NCBI RefSeq assembly: GCF_041687175.1
Contig: NZ_JAWLCK010000035.1
Span: 1 to 24,899 of the forward strand
Length of the DNA: 24,899 nucleotides
Direction: 5' to 3'
Source: Lutispora sp041687175
GTDB lineage: Bacteria; Bacillota; Clostridia; Lutisporales; Lutisporaceae
The notes under the pieces are model-generated. The model was given only the letters and a program-made list of their open reading frames with translations, was not told the origin of the DNA and did no database searches. A program made the translations under genes and the position numbers. This document shows, piece after piece, positions 16,422-23,910 of the stretch (positions within the stretch are counted from its first letter, which is position 1; the number at the start of each line of letters is the position of its first letter).

Positions 16422-17072
16422 ATGGATATGTCATATAAAATGTTAAAACAATATGGTGAAGCCTCTTTTGTGGAGCGCAAATCTCGCTTCATTTCTTATG
16501 CTATGCCTGTAACTACAGAAGAAGAAGCAATTGAATTCCTAAATACTATTAGAAAGAAGCATTATGATGCCACCCATAACTGCTATGCATACATTTTAGG
16601 TGAAAATGCTGAAATACAAAGGTCCAGCGATGATGGAGAACCTTCTGGAACAGCAGGAGTACCAATTTTGGAAATTCTGCGAAAGGAAGGCCTCACCAAT
16701 ACTATAGTTGTAGTAACCCGTTATTTCGGCGGTATACTTCTGGGTGCGGGAGGCCTTATAAGAGCTTATGCTGAAGGGGCGAAGCTTGCTGTTTCTGCAG
16801 CAGGAGCAATTGAAGTCAAAGCATTCTCATTCTTTGTGATAAAAATTGATTATAGTTATCTAGGTAAAATTCAACATGAGGCTATGAAAAAAGAATATAT
16901 TATCTTAGATACCAGTTATACAGATACGGTACAAATAACCTTCCTCATACCTCCTGAATCCAAGGATACTCTAATAGATGATATAAACAACTGGACTAAC
17001 GGAAATGTGCTTATTGAGCACTTAAAGGATGATATGGTGAAGGTTGACCTTGATACTGGCCGTCCTATTTAA
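16422..17072 (+). CDS. yigZ: YigZ/IMPACT family protein (UPF0029)
   Basis: The product is 216 residues, the usual length. The N-terminal UPF0029 domain carries SRFISYAMPV, then HNCYAYILG, DGEPSGTAG (71-79), TRYFGG (99-104) and LGAGGLIRAYAEGAKLA (107-123), all typical of the family. The C-terminal DUF1949 ferredoxin-like domain (about 140-210) follows. YigZ-like proteins are related to eukaryotic IMPACT, and a role linked to ribosomes or translation control has been proposed; the bacterial function is not settled. The B. subtilis homologue is yvyE. The ribosome site is GAAGGTG, 5 bases before the ATG. It is transcribed alone and converges on the arginine-rich protein gene. Confidence 0.93.
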   Translation: MDMSYKMLKQYGEASFVERKSRFISYAMPVTTEEEAIEFLNTIRKKHYDATHNCYAYILGENAEIQRSSDDGEPSGTAGVPILEILRKEGLTNTIVVVTRYFGGILLGAGGLIRAYAEGAKLAVSAAGAIEVKAFSFFVIKIDYSYLGKIQHEAMKKEYIILDTSYTDTVQITFLIPPESKDTLIDDINNWTNGNVLIEHLKDDMVKVDLDTGRPI

Positions 17073-17084
17073 CACCAAGCAAAA

Positions 17085-17127
17085 TTTCGATTAATAATTA
17101 TACCAATAATTATTAAAATTATCGAAA
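17085..17127. terminator. AT-rich hairpin between convergent genes, possible two-way terminator
   Basis: TTTCGAT (17085-17091) pairs with ATCGAAA (17121-17127). Inside, TAATAATTAT (17092-17101) pairs with ATAATTATTA (17106-17115) around a 4-base loop. It lies between yigZ and the convergent gene and includes the last codons and stop of the latter. T-tracts are short on both sides, so termination is uncertain. Confidence 0.4.
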
Positions 17128-17570
17128 CGTCTTCTCCTTCTTCTTCTCCTTCTTCTTGCCAGATTTGAAAGGAGCAATACTCCAATCAGGTCTCTCAGGA
17201 ATCTTCTGCGGCCGAATTGTCTTCCTTCCCATTGTTCTTCCATATCTGGCATATCAGCTACTACTTTATCATATATTTTGTCTCCCAGACGATCCATCAT
17301 CTCTCTTTCAGGATAATCATCATACAGCGGACTCTCCTCCGTTTCCATCCTATCCAACTCTCTGTCGATATAGGGCATAATCTTTTTGCAGCTGTCAGGA
17401 TGCATACCATCAAAGTACTCATCATCTCTGTCATCTTCAGCAAAAATACTTTCTACATCTTCTGGCATACATCCATCCATATAGATATCGCTATACATTT
17501 GAGGATACATGCCATGACCTAAGCCCATATTCATATTATTCATCAATGGGCACATAAACATTTTATTCAC
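17091..17570 (-). CDS. Small acidic protein with poly-arginine tail, possibly sporulation-related
   Basis: The product is about 159 residues; no named family is recognised. The N-terminus is rich in Met, Asn, Gly and Tyr (MNKMFMCPLMNNMNMG). The middle is strongly acidic, with a CKKIMPYIDRELDRME motif that recalls small clostridial proteins of unknown role. A short hydrophobic stretch LIGVLLLSNLA follows, then ten arginines in a row and FDNFNNYWYNY. The combination of an acidic body and a basic, aromatic tail suggests binding to a polyanion or to a spore layer, an inference supported only by the divergent coat genes. The GTG at 17570 is chosen because GGGAGG lies 7 bases upstream; the ATG at 17585 lies inside that ribosome site region. 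Confidence 0.7.
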   Translation of the reverse strand: MNKMFMCPLMNNMNMGLGHGMYPQMYSDIYMDGCMPEDVESIFAEDDRDDEYFDGMHPDSCKKIMPYIDRELDRMETEESPLYDDYPEREMMDRLGDKIYDKVVADMPDMEEQWEGRQFGRRRFLRDLIGVLLLSNLARRRRRRRRRRFDNFNNYWYNY

Positions 17571-17628
17571 AATCGCACCTCCCACATTTTACTTATATCA
17601 GTATATGTCGGAGAAAGGCCTATGTGCA

Positions 17629-17648
17629 TGTTCAAGCTTCATTGAACA
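17629..17648. promoter_or_regulatory. Inverted repeat in the divergent promoter region
   Basis: TGTTCAA (17629-17635) and TTGAACA (17642-17648) form a perfect 7-bp inverted repeat with a 6-base centre. It lies in the 179-base region between the arginine-rich gene and the coat genes, so it could be an operator for either side. No clear sigma-A or sporulation sigma promoter could be fixed beside it. Confidence 0.35.
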
Positions 17649-17749
17649 CGCTTTTAATTGCCTTTGATATTATTACCTCTCATATTTTATGTAGATGAAT
17701 ACAAAATAACTATTAGTTATGTTCAAACAAAAAGAATGGAGGTATTCTT

Positions 17750-17953
17750 ATGAATAACAATCCGCAAATAGAAGCCAAAAATCTTACAATACTTGAAGAC
17801 CAGCTTAATTACGAAGCTTTGGCTGTAAAAAAATATCGTCAAGCAGCACAGCAATGTACTAATCAAGAGCTTACAACCATATGCAACGATGCTGCTGCAA
17901 AACACAAAGCCCATTTTGACCAGTTGTTGAACTATTTAAATTCTCACAAATAG
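17750..17953 (+). CDS. Small CotF-like / ferritin-like coat-associated protein
   Basis: The product is 67 residues and mostly helical: LTILEDQLNYEALAVKKYRQAAQQC, then CNDAAAKHKAHFDQLLNYL. The EALAVKKY and KHKAHFDQLL helices resemble half of a ferritin-like four-helix bundle, as found in small clostridial proteins encoded beside spore coat protein CotF. The ribosome site GGAGG lies 8 bases upstream. The next gene follows after 12 bases, so the two are co-transcribed and may act as partners in the spore coat. The assignment rests on helix pattern and context. Confidence 0.75.
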   Translation: MNNNPQIEAKNLTILEDQLNYEALAVKKYRQAAQQCTNQELTTICNDAAAKHKAHFDQLLNYLNSHK

Positions 17954-17965
17954 GAGGAGAGGTTT

Positions 17966-18241
17966 ATGAACAATAATGTACAACTCACTGATCAAGATAT
18001 TATGAATGATCTTCTTACTATGGAAAAACAAATAACTTCTGCCTACAACACGGGAATAACTGAAGCTTCCTGCCAAAACCTAAGAAAAACTCTTACAGAT
18101 AACCTGCTGGATACCCAGCAGCTGCAGTATACCATATTTGATACGATGAAAAGAAACGGTTGGTATCAGACAAAGGACGCCCAAACTCAAGATGTAAATA
18201 ACGCTAAAAATAAATTTACTAATATAAAAAACCAATTATAA
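17966..18241 (+). CDS. Spore coat protein, CotF family
   Basis: The product is 91 residues. It matches the coat F pattern: LTDQDIMNDLLTMEKQITSAYNTGITEA at the start, then LRKTLTDNLLDTQQLQYTIFDTMKRNGWYQTKDA, the conserved QxxIFDxMxxxGWY end. CotF-type proteins are small helical components of the spore coat made late in sporulation. The ribosome site is AGGAGGAGAGG. It is the second gene of a two-gene unit that ends at the terminator directly downstream. The C-terminal 15 residues are Asn- and Lys-rich and look disordered. Confidence 0.9.
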   Translation: MNNNVQLTDQDIMNDLLTMEKQITSAYNTGITEASCQNLRKTLTDNLLDTQQLQYTIFDTMKRNGWYQTKDAQTQDVNNAKNKFTNIKNQL

Positions 18242-18250
18242 GGTTTATAT

Positions 18251-18296
18251 AAGGCCATGGGTAACTTAGCCATTATCTATGGCCTTTTCTTTTTTT
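18251..18296 (+). terminator. Intrinsic terminator of the coat gene pair
   Basis: AAGGCCAT (18251-18258) pairs with ATGGCCTT (18279-18286), followed by TTCTTTTTTT. It lies 10 bases after the stop codon. Confidence 0.9.
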
Positions 18297-18357
18297 GAAT
18301 TTTAGATTAGAATAGTAGTGGTTATATGCATACTTAATTCTATTGGAGAGGAAACAC

Positions 18358-19146
18358 ATGTATAAAGAAAATAAAAAACAACCAAAAAATTGCAGTTTAG
18401 ACAAAGCCCTGTATATTCTTAACTTTTATTGCGACCAAAAAGATACACTGGGCTTAAGTGAGTTATCTAGGCTATCTGGCATACCAAAAGCTACTGTATA
18501 TAGAATATTATCTACCATGGTTGACAGAGGATTTCTCCAAAAAGTTGATGTGATGGGTAAAGAAAGCCAGTACAAATTGGGGTTCAAATTTTTAGAACTT
18601 GGAAATATAGTAAGCAACAATATTGAACTTAAAACTATCGCAAAACCTTATATGGAGAAAATCAAAGAATCTATAAATGAAAGCTCACAAATCATAGTAA
18701 GAAGCGGTAATGAAGCCATATATATAGATAAGCTGGAATGCAACAGGCCAGTAAAAGCCTATACAAGAGTGGGGAGGAGAGCGCCCCTCTATGCAGGAGC
18801 CTGCCCAAGAGCTATTTTATCTTTTCTGCCCGACGAAGAAATAAATAAAATTCTAAATAGTGTGGAACTAGTAAAATACACCAGAAACACAGTTACGGAC
18901 ATAGATGAAATATGGAAATTAATAAGAGAAGCAAGAAAATTAGGTTATACAATAAGCTACAGCGAATTGGCGGATGAGACCTTTGCCATAGGCGCTCCTA
19001 TAAGAGATCATAAAGGAAATGTGGTGGGATCATTGAGCATAGTAGGCCCTGATAGTCGTCTAAATGATAATACCATAGACCTTTATATTTCAGTGGTATT
19101 AGAAGCAACCCAAGGCATATCCCAGGCATTAGGCTATAAAATATAA
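18358..19146 (+). CDS. IclR-family transcriptional regulator
   Basis: The product is about 262 residues. An N-terminal winged helix-turn-helix (LGLSELSRLSGIPKATVYRILSTMVDRGFL, about 31-60) is followed by the IclR effector-binding domain, which carries ARAP-like RRAPLYAGACPRAILSF and GAPIRDHKGNVVGSLSIVGP (from about 212). IclR proteins bind palindromic operators as dimers or tetramers and respond to small metabolites. Its neighbours point to control of the 5-oxoprolinase genes downstream, as KipR does for the B. subtilis kip locus; the likely signal is 5-oxoproline or a related compound. The ATG at 18358 follows GGAGAGG by 6 bases; a TTG at 18343 is in frame but lacks a ribosome site. It has its own terminator. 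Confidence 0.93.
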   Translation: MYKENKKQPKNCSLDKALYILNFYCDQKDTLGLSELSRLSGIPKATVYRILSTMVDRGFLQKVDVMGKESQYKLGFKFLELGNIVSNNIELKTIAKPYMEKIKESINESSQIIVRSGNEAIYIDKLECNRPVKAYTRVGRRAPLYAGACPRAILSFLPDEEINKILNSVELVKYTRNTVTDIDEIWKLIREARKLGYTISYSELADETFAIGAPIRDHKGNVVGSLSIVGPDSRLNDNTIDLYISVVLEATQGISQALGYKI

Positions 19147-19155
19147 GTTTATTAC

Positions 19156-19182
19156 ACATGCAGCATTGCATGTCTTTTTTTT
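19156..19182 (+). terminator. Intrinsic terminator of the iclR-type gene
   Basis: ACATGCA (19156-19162), loop GCAT, TGCATGT (19167-19173), then C and eight T. It separates the regulator from the pxp operon. Confidence 0.85.
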
Positions 19183-19251
19183 AATATAATTCATATTTTT
19201 TGTATATAATATAGCAAAATGTTAATTTTGAATATTGTGAACATTTTAACA

Positions 19252-19279
19252 TTGAAGGATTTTTCAGACTATTTATAGA
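19252..19279 (+). promoter_or_regulatory. Candidate sigma-A promoter of the pxp operon
   Basis: TTGAAG (19252-19257), spacer of 16, TATAGA (19274-19279). Transcription would begin near 19286, about 18 bases before the palindrome at 19304. Other AT-rich boxes upstream, such as TATAAT near 19205, lack a matching -35. Confidence 0.5.
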
Positions 19280-19303
19280 AATAGTAAGTGTAAAAATAAA
19301 ACT

Positions 19304-19324
19304 TTGGTTCACGTAATGAACCAA
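19304..19324 (+). promoter_or_regulatory. Palindromic operator candidate for the IclR-type regulator
   Basis: TTGGTTC (19304-19310), 7-base centre ACGTAAT, GAACCAA (19318-19324): a perfect 7-bp inverted repeat. It lies just upstream of the pxpA ribosome site and downstream of the likely transcription start, a position that fits repression by blocking. The half-site size suits an IclR-type dimer. Confidence 0.55.
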
Positions 19325-19341
19325 TAAGAAAGGAGAGTATT

Positions 19342-20115
19342 ATGCCTAAGTTTGTTGATCTAAATAGTGATGTTGGAGAAAGCTTCGGCAGCTATAAACT
19401 TGGTCTTGATGAAGAAGTGCTGAAGCATGTCACCTCCGTAAACATTGCCTGTGGTTGGCACGCAGGAGACCCCATGATCATGGAGAAAACCGTAACTATG
19501 GCTGCTGCTAATGGGCTAGGAATAGGCGCTCACCCAGGCTATCCTGATCTAATGGGATTTGGGAGAAGAAATATGGACATTACTCCCAAGGAAGCAAAGG
19601 CCTATATGCTCTACCAGTTGGGAGCTTTATACGCTTTTGTCCAAGCAACAGGAACAAGGCTTCAGCATGTTAAACTCCACGGTGCCTTCTATAACACAAC
19701 ATCTGTAAAACCAGATCTTGCAGAAGAAATAATAAACGGAATACTGGAATTTGATAAGAATTTGATATTGCTGGCATTATCAGGAAGCTATATTGCAAAA
19801 AGAGCTATGGAAAAAGGCCTAAAGGTAGCTCAAGAAGTATTCGCAGATAGAGCCTATAATCCAGACGGTACATTGGTATCTCGTAAACTTCCTGGTTCGG
19901 TAATTCATGATAAAAACGAAGCAATAGAAAGAGTTAAAAAGATGGTTTTGACAGGTAAGGTTACTGCTATCGATGGGACAGAAATTTCAATAGCTGCAGA
20001 CTCCATATGCGTACACGGCGATAACCCTGAGGCTGTAAATTTTGTAAACACAATAAGAAACAGCCTTCAGGAAGAAGGAGTCGTACTAAAACCATTTAGT
20101 GAGTTCATAAAATAG
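19342..20115 (+). CDS. pxpA: 5-oxoprolinase subunit A (LamB/YcsF family)
   Basis: The product is 257 residues, the usual length. Family motifs are FVDLNSDVGESFG (4-16), NIACGWHAGDP (34-44), AHPGYPDLMGFGRR, LQHVKLHGAFYN and a final SICVHGDNPEAV. With PxpB and PxpC it forms the bacterial ATP-dependent 5-oxoprolinase that opens 5-oxoproline (pyroglutamate), a damage product of glutamine and glutamate, to give glutamate. It is cytoplasmic. The ribosome site AAAGGAGAG lies 6 bases upstream. It is first in the operon pxpA - transporter - pxpB - pxpC and sits under the palindromic operator described above. The B. subtilis homologue is ycsF. Confidence 0.96.
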   Translation: MPKFVDLNSDVGESFGSYKLGLDEEVLKHVTSVNIACGWHAGDPMIMEKTVTMAAANGLGIGAHPGYPDLMGFGRRNMDITPKEAKAYMLYQLGALYAFVQATGTRLQHVKLHGAFYNTTSVKPDLAEEIINGILEFDKNLILLALSGSYIAKRAMEKGLKVAQEVFADRAYNPDGTLVSRKLPGSVIHDKNEAIERVKKMVLTGKVTAIDGTEISIAADSICVHGDNPEAVNFVNTIRNSLQEEGVVLKPFSEFIK

Positions 20116-20167
20116 CAATTATACCATATTAGGGTATTAATAATGAAAATGGAGAGGAGTCGGAATA

Positions 20168-21352
20168 ATGAAAAATAAAAACTTATCAGTATTATTCGGT
20201 GCTGCATTCTTAATGGCTACATCAGCTATAGGTCCTGGTTTTCTAACTCAGACAGCAGTTTTTACAGAACAATTGAAAGCTAATTTCGGTTTTGTTATCC
20301 TTGCATCTGTAATATTATCCCTAATCGCTCAGCTAAATGTATGGAGAGTAATAGGCGTATCTGGTTTGAGAGGCCAGGAAATCGCAAATAAGGTACTCCC
20401 TGGTTTAGGTTACTTCGTAGCTTTTTTGGTAGCTTTAGGCGGTCTTGCATTCAACATCGGTAATGTAGGCGGCGCTGCCATGGGCTTACAGGTACTTATC
20501 GGTCTGGATCTGAAAATTGGAGCAGCCATTTCTGCCATCATAGCAATCTGCATATTCATGTTTAAAGAAGCAGGAAAAGTAATGGACAAAGTTACACAAA
20601 TTCTAGGTGCAATGATGATTGTTTTGGTTGCTTATGTTGCCATATCAACCCAACCTCCAGTAGGGGAAGCAATAGCAAGAACCTTTGTTCCTACAGAAAT
20701 GCCAATGCTGGCTATCATAACCCTGGTGGGCGGAACAGTAGGCGGTTACATAACATTTTCTGGTGGCCACAGACTATTAGATGCTGGCATACACGGTAAA
20801 GAAAACCTTGATGATATTACCAGATCTTCCTTAACAGGAATGGGTATAGCAACAATAATGAGAATTTTGTTATTCTTAGCTGTACTTGGTGTAGTATCAA
20901 AAGGCTTAGCTTTGGATCCAGCAAGCCCACCGGCATCTGCTTTCAAGCTTGGTGCAGGGATTATAGGCTATAAACTTTTCGGTCTCGTTATTTGGGCTGC
21001 TGCATTGACTTCTGTAGTAGGTGCTGCATACACATCTGTTTCATTCTTAACATCTTTTGCAAAAGTTATTGAAAATAACAAGAGTAAATGGATAATAGGC
21101 TTTATAGCTGTATCCACATTAATCTTTATTACAATAGGCCAACCAGTTACATTACTGGTAATAGCAGGTTCTCTCAACGGTCTGATACTACCAGTTACCC
21201 TAGGAACTATACTTGTAGCTTCCGTAAACAAGAATGTTGTTGGAGATTATAAACATCCAAAATGGCTGCTTATACTGGGAGTACTAGTGGTATTAATCAC
21301 AGCGTACCTCGGAATCAACTCACTAAAAGGTATCGCAGGATTATTTAAATAG
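20168..21352 (+). CDS. NRAMP-like membrane transporter of the 5-oxoprolinase operon (YcsG-like)
   Basis: The product is 394 residues with about eleven hydrophobic helices. The N-terminus SAIGPGFLTQTAVFTEQLK (19-37) shows the NRAMP start GPGFL, and the overall hydrophobic pattern fits the LeuT-like NRAMP fold. The metal-binding motif DPGN of helix 1 is absent (VFTEQ stands at that place), and the MPH motif of helix 6 is not seen (ITFSGGHRLLDAG is there instead). It is therefore unlikely to be a normal manganese or iron importer. Its place between pxpA and pxpB, as for ycsG in B. subtilis, suggests uptake of 5-oxoproline or a related compound, which is inference. The ribosome site is GGAGAGGAG. 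Confidence 0.88.
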   Translation: MKNKNLSVLFGAAFLMATSAIGPGFLTQTAVFTEQLKANFGFVILASVILSLIAQLNVWRVIGVSGLRGQEIANKVLPGLGYFVAFLVALGGLAFNIGNVGGAAMGLQVLIGLDLKIGAAISAIIAICIFMFKEAGKVMDKVTQILGAMMIVLVAYVAISTQPPVGEAIARTFVPTEMPMLAIITLVGGTVGGYITFSGGHRLLDAGIHGKENLDDITRSSLTGMGIATIMRILLFLAVLGVVSKGLALDPASPPASAFKLGAGIIGYKLFGLVIWAAALTSVVGAAYTSVSFLTSFAKVIENNKSKWIIGFIAVSTLIFITIGQPVTLLVIAGSLNGLILPVTLGTILVASVNKNVVGDYKHPKWLLILGVLVVLITAYLGINSLKGIAGLFK

Positions 21353-21370
21353 ACTGAAAGCGGTGATATT

Positions 21371-22108
21371 ATGTACGAAAAAGCCAAATTTTTACCAGCT
21401 GGAGATAAATCACTCATCATAGAATTTGGCGATAGTATAAGTCCAGAAATAAACAAAAAAATAAGAAATATGTATATAGCTATGGAAAAATCTGGATTGG
21501 ATGGAATTATAGAAATGGTTCCAACCTATAGATCTCTTTTAGTTTCTTACAATCCTCTAAAAATAAAATACAAAGACCTTTGCAGTAAACTCAGAGAATA
21601 TGAGGAAAACCTTGGTGACAGCGGTTCAGAACCTGCAAAGGTAGTTGAAATACCAACAATCTACGGTGGAGAATACGGTCCTGATTTGGAATTTGTAGCT
21701 CAGCATAACAATCTATCTGTTGATGAAGTTATAGAGATTCATAGTTCAAGAAATTACTTGATCTATATGCTTGGATTCACACCGGGCTTCCCTTACCTTG
21801 GAGGTATGTCGGAGAAAATAGAAACTCCAAGACTTAAAACTCCTAGAACTAAAATTCCTGGAGGCTCTGTAGGCATAGCAGGTAAACAAACAGGTATATA
21901 TCCCATTGACAGTCCTGGCGGATGGCAGCTTATAGGCAGAACTCCCGTTAAGCTTTACGATCCCTTCGCTGAACCTCCTGTCTTACTGAACGCGGGAGAT
22001 TATGTGCGATTTGTACCTATAGATGAAAAAGAGTACAAATCCATATTAAATCAAGTTGAAGAGAATAAATACAAAGTAAATATTGCTTTGCTTGATAGTG
22101 AGGAGTAA
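21371..22108 (+). CDS. pxpB: 5-oxoprolinase subunit B (KipI family)
   Basis: The product is 245 residues. It matches the allophanate-hydrolase subunit 1 domain: GDKSLIIEFGD near the start, YLIYMLGFTPGFPYLGGM (from about 129), then PGGSVGIAGKQTGIYP and SPGGWQLIGRTP. PxpB and PxpC form the part of 5-oxoprolinase that is thought to handle ATP-dependent activation, with PxpA. The B. subtilis homologue KipI also inhibits the sporulation kinase KinA; whether that holds here is unknown. The start follows GCGGTGATATT, a weak ribosome site, only 18 bases after the transporter gene. Its stop lies 4 bases before the pxpC start. Confidence 0.95.
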   Translation: MYEKAKFLPAGDKSLIIEFGDSISPEINKKIRNMYIAMEKSGLDGIIEMVPTYRSLLVSYNPLKIKYKDLCSKLREYEENLGDSGSEPAKVVEIPTIYGGEYGPDLEFVAQHNNLSVDEVIEIHSSRNYLIYMLGFTPGFPYLGGMSEKIETPRLKTPRTKIPGGSVGIAGKQTGIYPIDSPGGWQLIGRTPVKLYDPFAEPPVLLNAGDYVRFVPIDEKEYKSILNQVEENKYKVNIALLDSEE

Positions 22109-22112
22109 TGTT

Positions 22113-23114
22113 ATGGGTAGTATAAAAATTATAAAACCGGGACTTTTTACAACTGTTCAAGATAGTGGGAGAATGGGATTTCAAAGATATGGTATACCTG
22201 TAGCTGGAGCAATGGATGACTTTGCCTTCCGAGTTGCCAATATTCTTGTTGGAAATAATGAAAATGCAGCTGTCCTTGAAGCTACTTTCATGGGTCCCAG
22301 CATAGAAATAGGCTTTGATGGATTTATCGCCATAACAGGAGCCAACATGTCTCCAAAGTTAAATGAAAAAAGTGTCCATATGTGGCGAAGCATAGAAGTT
22401 CACACAGGAGACCAGCTGACCTTCTCTGGTTCTTCAGAGGGCTTAAGATCCTATATAGCCTTTGGCGGAGGCTTAGGAGTTCCAGAGATAATGAAGAGCA
22501 GATCTACCTATGTAAGGGGCTCCCTGGGAGGATTCAAAGGAAGGAAACTGATGGAAGGTGACGAGATACCTGTGGATTCTTCCAAATCAGCGGCTAAGCC
22601 GGGTAGGTATATTTCACCTGCATATATACCTAGATACAGCAAAGATAATGTTGTAAGAGTGGTATTAGGCCCACAGGACGACCATTTTTCACCTGAGGCA
22701 ATTGATACTTTCCTGAACTCAGAATATAAGATCACTTCTGAAGCAGATAGAATGGGATATAGACTTGATGGACCAAAACTCACTCATGTGAAAGGTCCGG
22801 ATATAATATCCGATGGAATAGTATTTGGCTCTGTCCAGGTTCCGGGACATGGTTCGCCGATAGTTATGATGGCAGATAGGCAGACAACAGGAGGCTATAC
22901 AAAAATAGCTACTGTAATATGGGCTGATTTGCCAATAATAGCACAAATGGGACCTGGAGATACCGTAAGGTTTGAAAAAGTAAGCATAGAGGAAAGTCAG
23001 GAATTACTCGCTAATTATGAAGAGGTCCTAAAAGATATAAAATATAGAGTTGAAAACAGCTATATCGTTCAGGAGAAAGACAAAATATTCAATGTGACCA
23101 TAAAAAAATTGTAA
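22113..23114 (+). CDS. pxpC: 5-oxoprolinase subunit C (KipA family)
   Basis: The product is 333 residues. It matches the allophanate-hydrolase subunit 2 domain: KPGLFTTVQDSGRMGFQRYGIPVAGAMDDFAFRVAN split over residues 8-43, GLRSYIAFGGGLGVP, LGPQDDHF, then SEADRMGYRLDG, SDGIVFGSVQVPG and MADRQTTGGYTKIATV. It is the partner of PxpB in 5-oxoprolinase. The ATG at 22113 is chosen because GAGGAG lies 7 bases upstream, inside the end of pxpB, and because the family begins with this KIIKPG segment. It is the last gene of the operon and is followed by a strong terminator. Confidence 0.95.
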   Translation: MGSIKIIKPGLFTTVQDSGRMGFQRYGIPVAGAMDDFAFRVANILVGNNENAAVLEATFMGPSIEIGFDGFIAITGANMSPKLNEKSVHMWRSIEVHTGDQLTFSGSSEGLRSYIAFGGGLGVPEIMKSRSTYVRGSLGGFKGRKLMEGDEIPVDSSKSAAKPGRYISPAYIPRYSKDNVVRVVLGPQDDHFSPEAIDTFLNSEYKITSEADRMGYRLDGPKLTHVKGPDIISDGIVFGSVQVPGHGSPIVMMADRQTTGGYTKIATVIWADLPIIAQMGPGDTVRFEKVSIEESQELLANYEEVLKDIKYRVENSYIVQEKDKIFNVTIKKL

Positions 23115-23132
23115 GAAATGCATTTAGTGGGT

Positions 23133-23167
23133 AACCCAGCATCAAAAAAGATGCTGGGTTATTTTTT
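23133..23167 (+). terminator. Intrinsic terminator of the pxp operon
   Basis: AACCCAGCATC (23133-23143), loop of six A, GATGCTGGGTT (23150-23160): a perfect 11-bp stem followed by ATTTTTT. Confidence 0.95.
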
Positions 23168-23172
23168 CTTTA

Positions 23173-23181
23173 TGTTATAAT
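23173..23181 (+). promoter_or_regulatory. Extended -10 promoter of the ThiF-like gene
   Basis: TGTTATAAT has the TGn element plus a perfect TATAAT. The -35 region would fall inside the terminator stem of the pxp operon, so recognition probably relies on the extended -10. The gene starts 34 bases further on. Confidence 0.6.
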
Positions 23182-23215
23182 ATTATTCATAAAGAATATA
23201 ACAGGAGGTATGGAC

Positions 23216-23893
23216 ATGGGTAGATATGACAGAAATATGTTATGTCTGTCAGAAGAAGAAAATAACTCACTTGGGCATAAAATTGTTGCCGTTGTAGGCT
23301 GCGGTGGCTTAGGTGGATATATAATAGAAATGCTGGGAAGACTAGGAGTTGGTAAAATAATAGCCATTGATGGAGATGTATTTGAAGAAACAAATCTCAA
23401 TAGACAAATACTTTCTCATACAGAAAATCTGGGAAAACCAAAGTCACTGGAAGCTTGGAAACGAATGAGCCTTGTTAACCCAGATGTAGAGTTATTGCCT
23501 GTATATAACCGAATTGATGGAAATAATGCTAAGACCATATTACAAAAAGCCCAGGTGGTGGTAGATGCTTTAGATAATGTAGGCGGAAGAAGAGTCTTGC
23601 AGAAGGCTTGCGAAGAACTGAACATCCCGTTGGTTCATGGAGCCATCTCCGGCTGGTATGCCCAAATAACCACCATACTTCCCGGAGACAGGAGTCTTGA
23701 TAAAATATACTCTGATATTGATGATTCAGAATTAAAAAACCCCCTTGGAAATCCATCCTTCACACCTGCTTTGGCGGCTTCCATTGAGGTTTCTGAAGTT
23801 TTGAAGCTCCTCATAGGCAGAGGAGAGCTTCTAAGAAATAAAATGCTGTATATAGATCTATTAAATAATAACTATGAAATAATTATGCTTTAG
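23216..23893 (+). CDS. ThiF/HesA/MoeB-family adenylyltransferase (E1-like)
   Basis: The product is 225 residues, an E1-like Rossmann domain. Visible residues: nucleotide loop VGCGGLGG (27-34), acidic IDGD (51-54), NLNRQ (60-64, with the arginine that contacts ATP), KPKSLEAWKRM with Lys76, and DALDN (117-121). Enzymes of this kind adenylate the C-terminal glycine of ubiquitin-like sulfur carriers such as ThiS or MoaD. The zinc-binding CxxC pairs of larger MoeB proteins are absent, and no sulfur-carrier gene is seen nearby, so the partner is unknown; TcdA-like activity on tRNA is less likely from the length and motifs. The ATG at 23216 is chosen because AGGAGG lies 7 bases upstream. Confidence 0.9.
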   Translation: MGRYDRNMLCLSEEENNSLGHKIVAVVGCGGLGGYIIEMLGRLGVGKIIAIDGDVFEETNLNRQILSHTENLGKPKSLEAWKRMSLVNPDVELLPVYNRIDGNNAKTILQKAQVVVDALDNVGGRRVLQKACEELNIPLVHGAISGWYAQITTILPGDRSLDKIYSDIDDSELKNPLGNPSFTPALAASIEVSEVLKLLIGRGELLRNKMLYIDLLNNNYEIIML

Positions 23894-23910
23894 CACTGCA
23901 TAAATATCAT

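Noticed and set aside
16277..16492. Longer N-terminus for the unrecognised minus-strand gene
   Set aside because: The extra 72 codons overlap the yigZ start and its promoter, and the clear ribosome site GGAGG is at the ATG at 16276.
17650..17749. Sporulation sigma promoter (CATATTTTA like sigma-K, TGAATA like the sigma-G -35)
   Set aside because: Each box lacks a properly spaced partner, so no promoter call could be supported.
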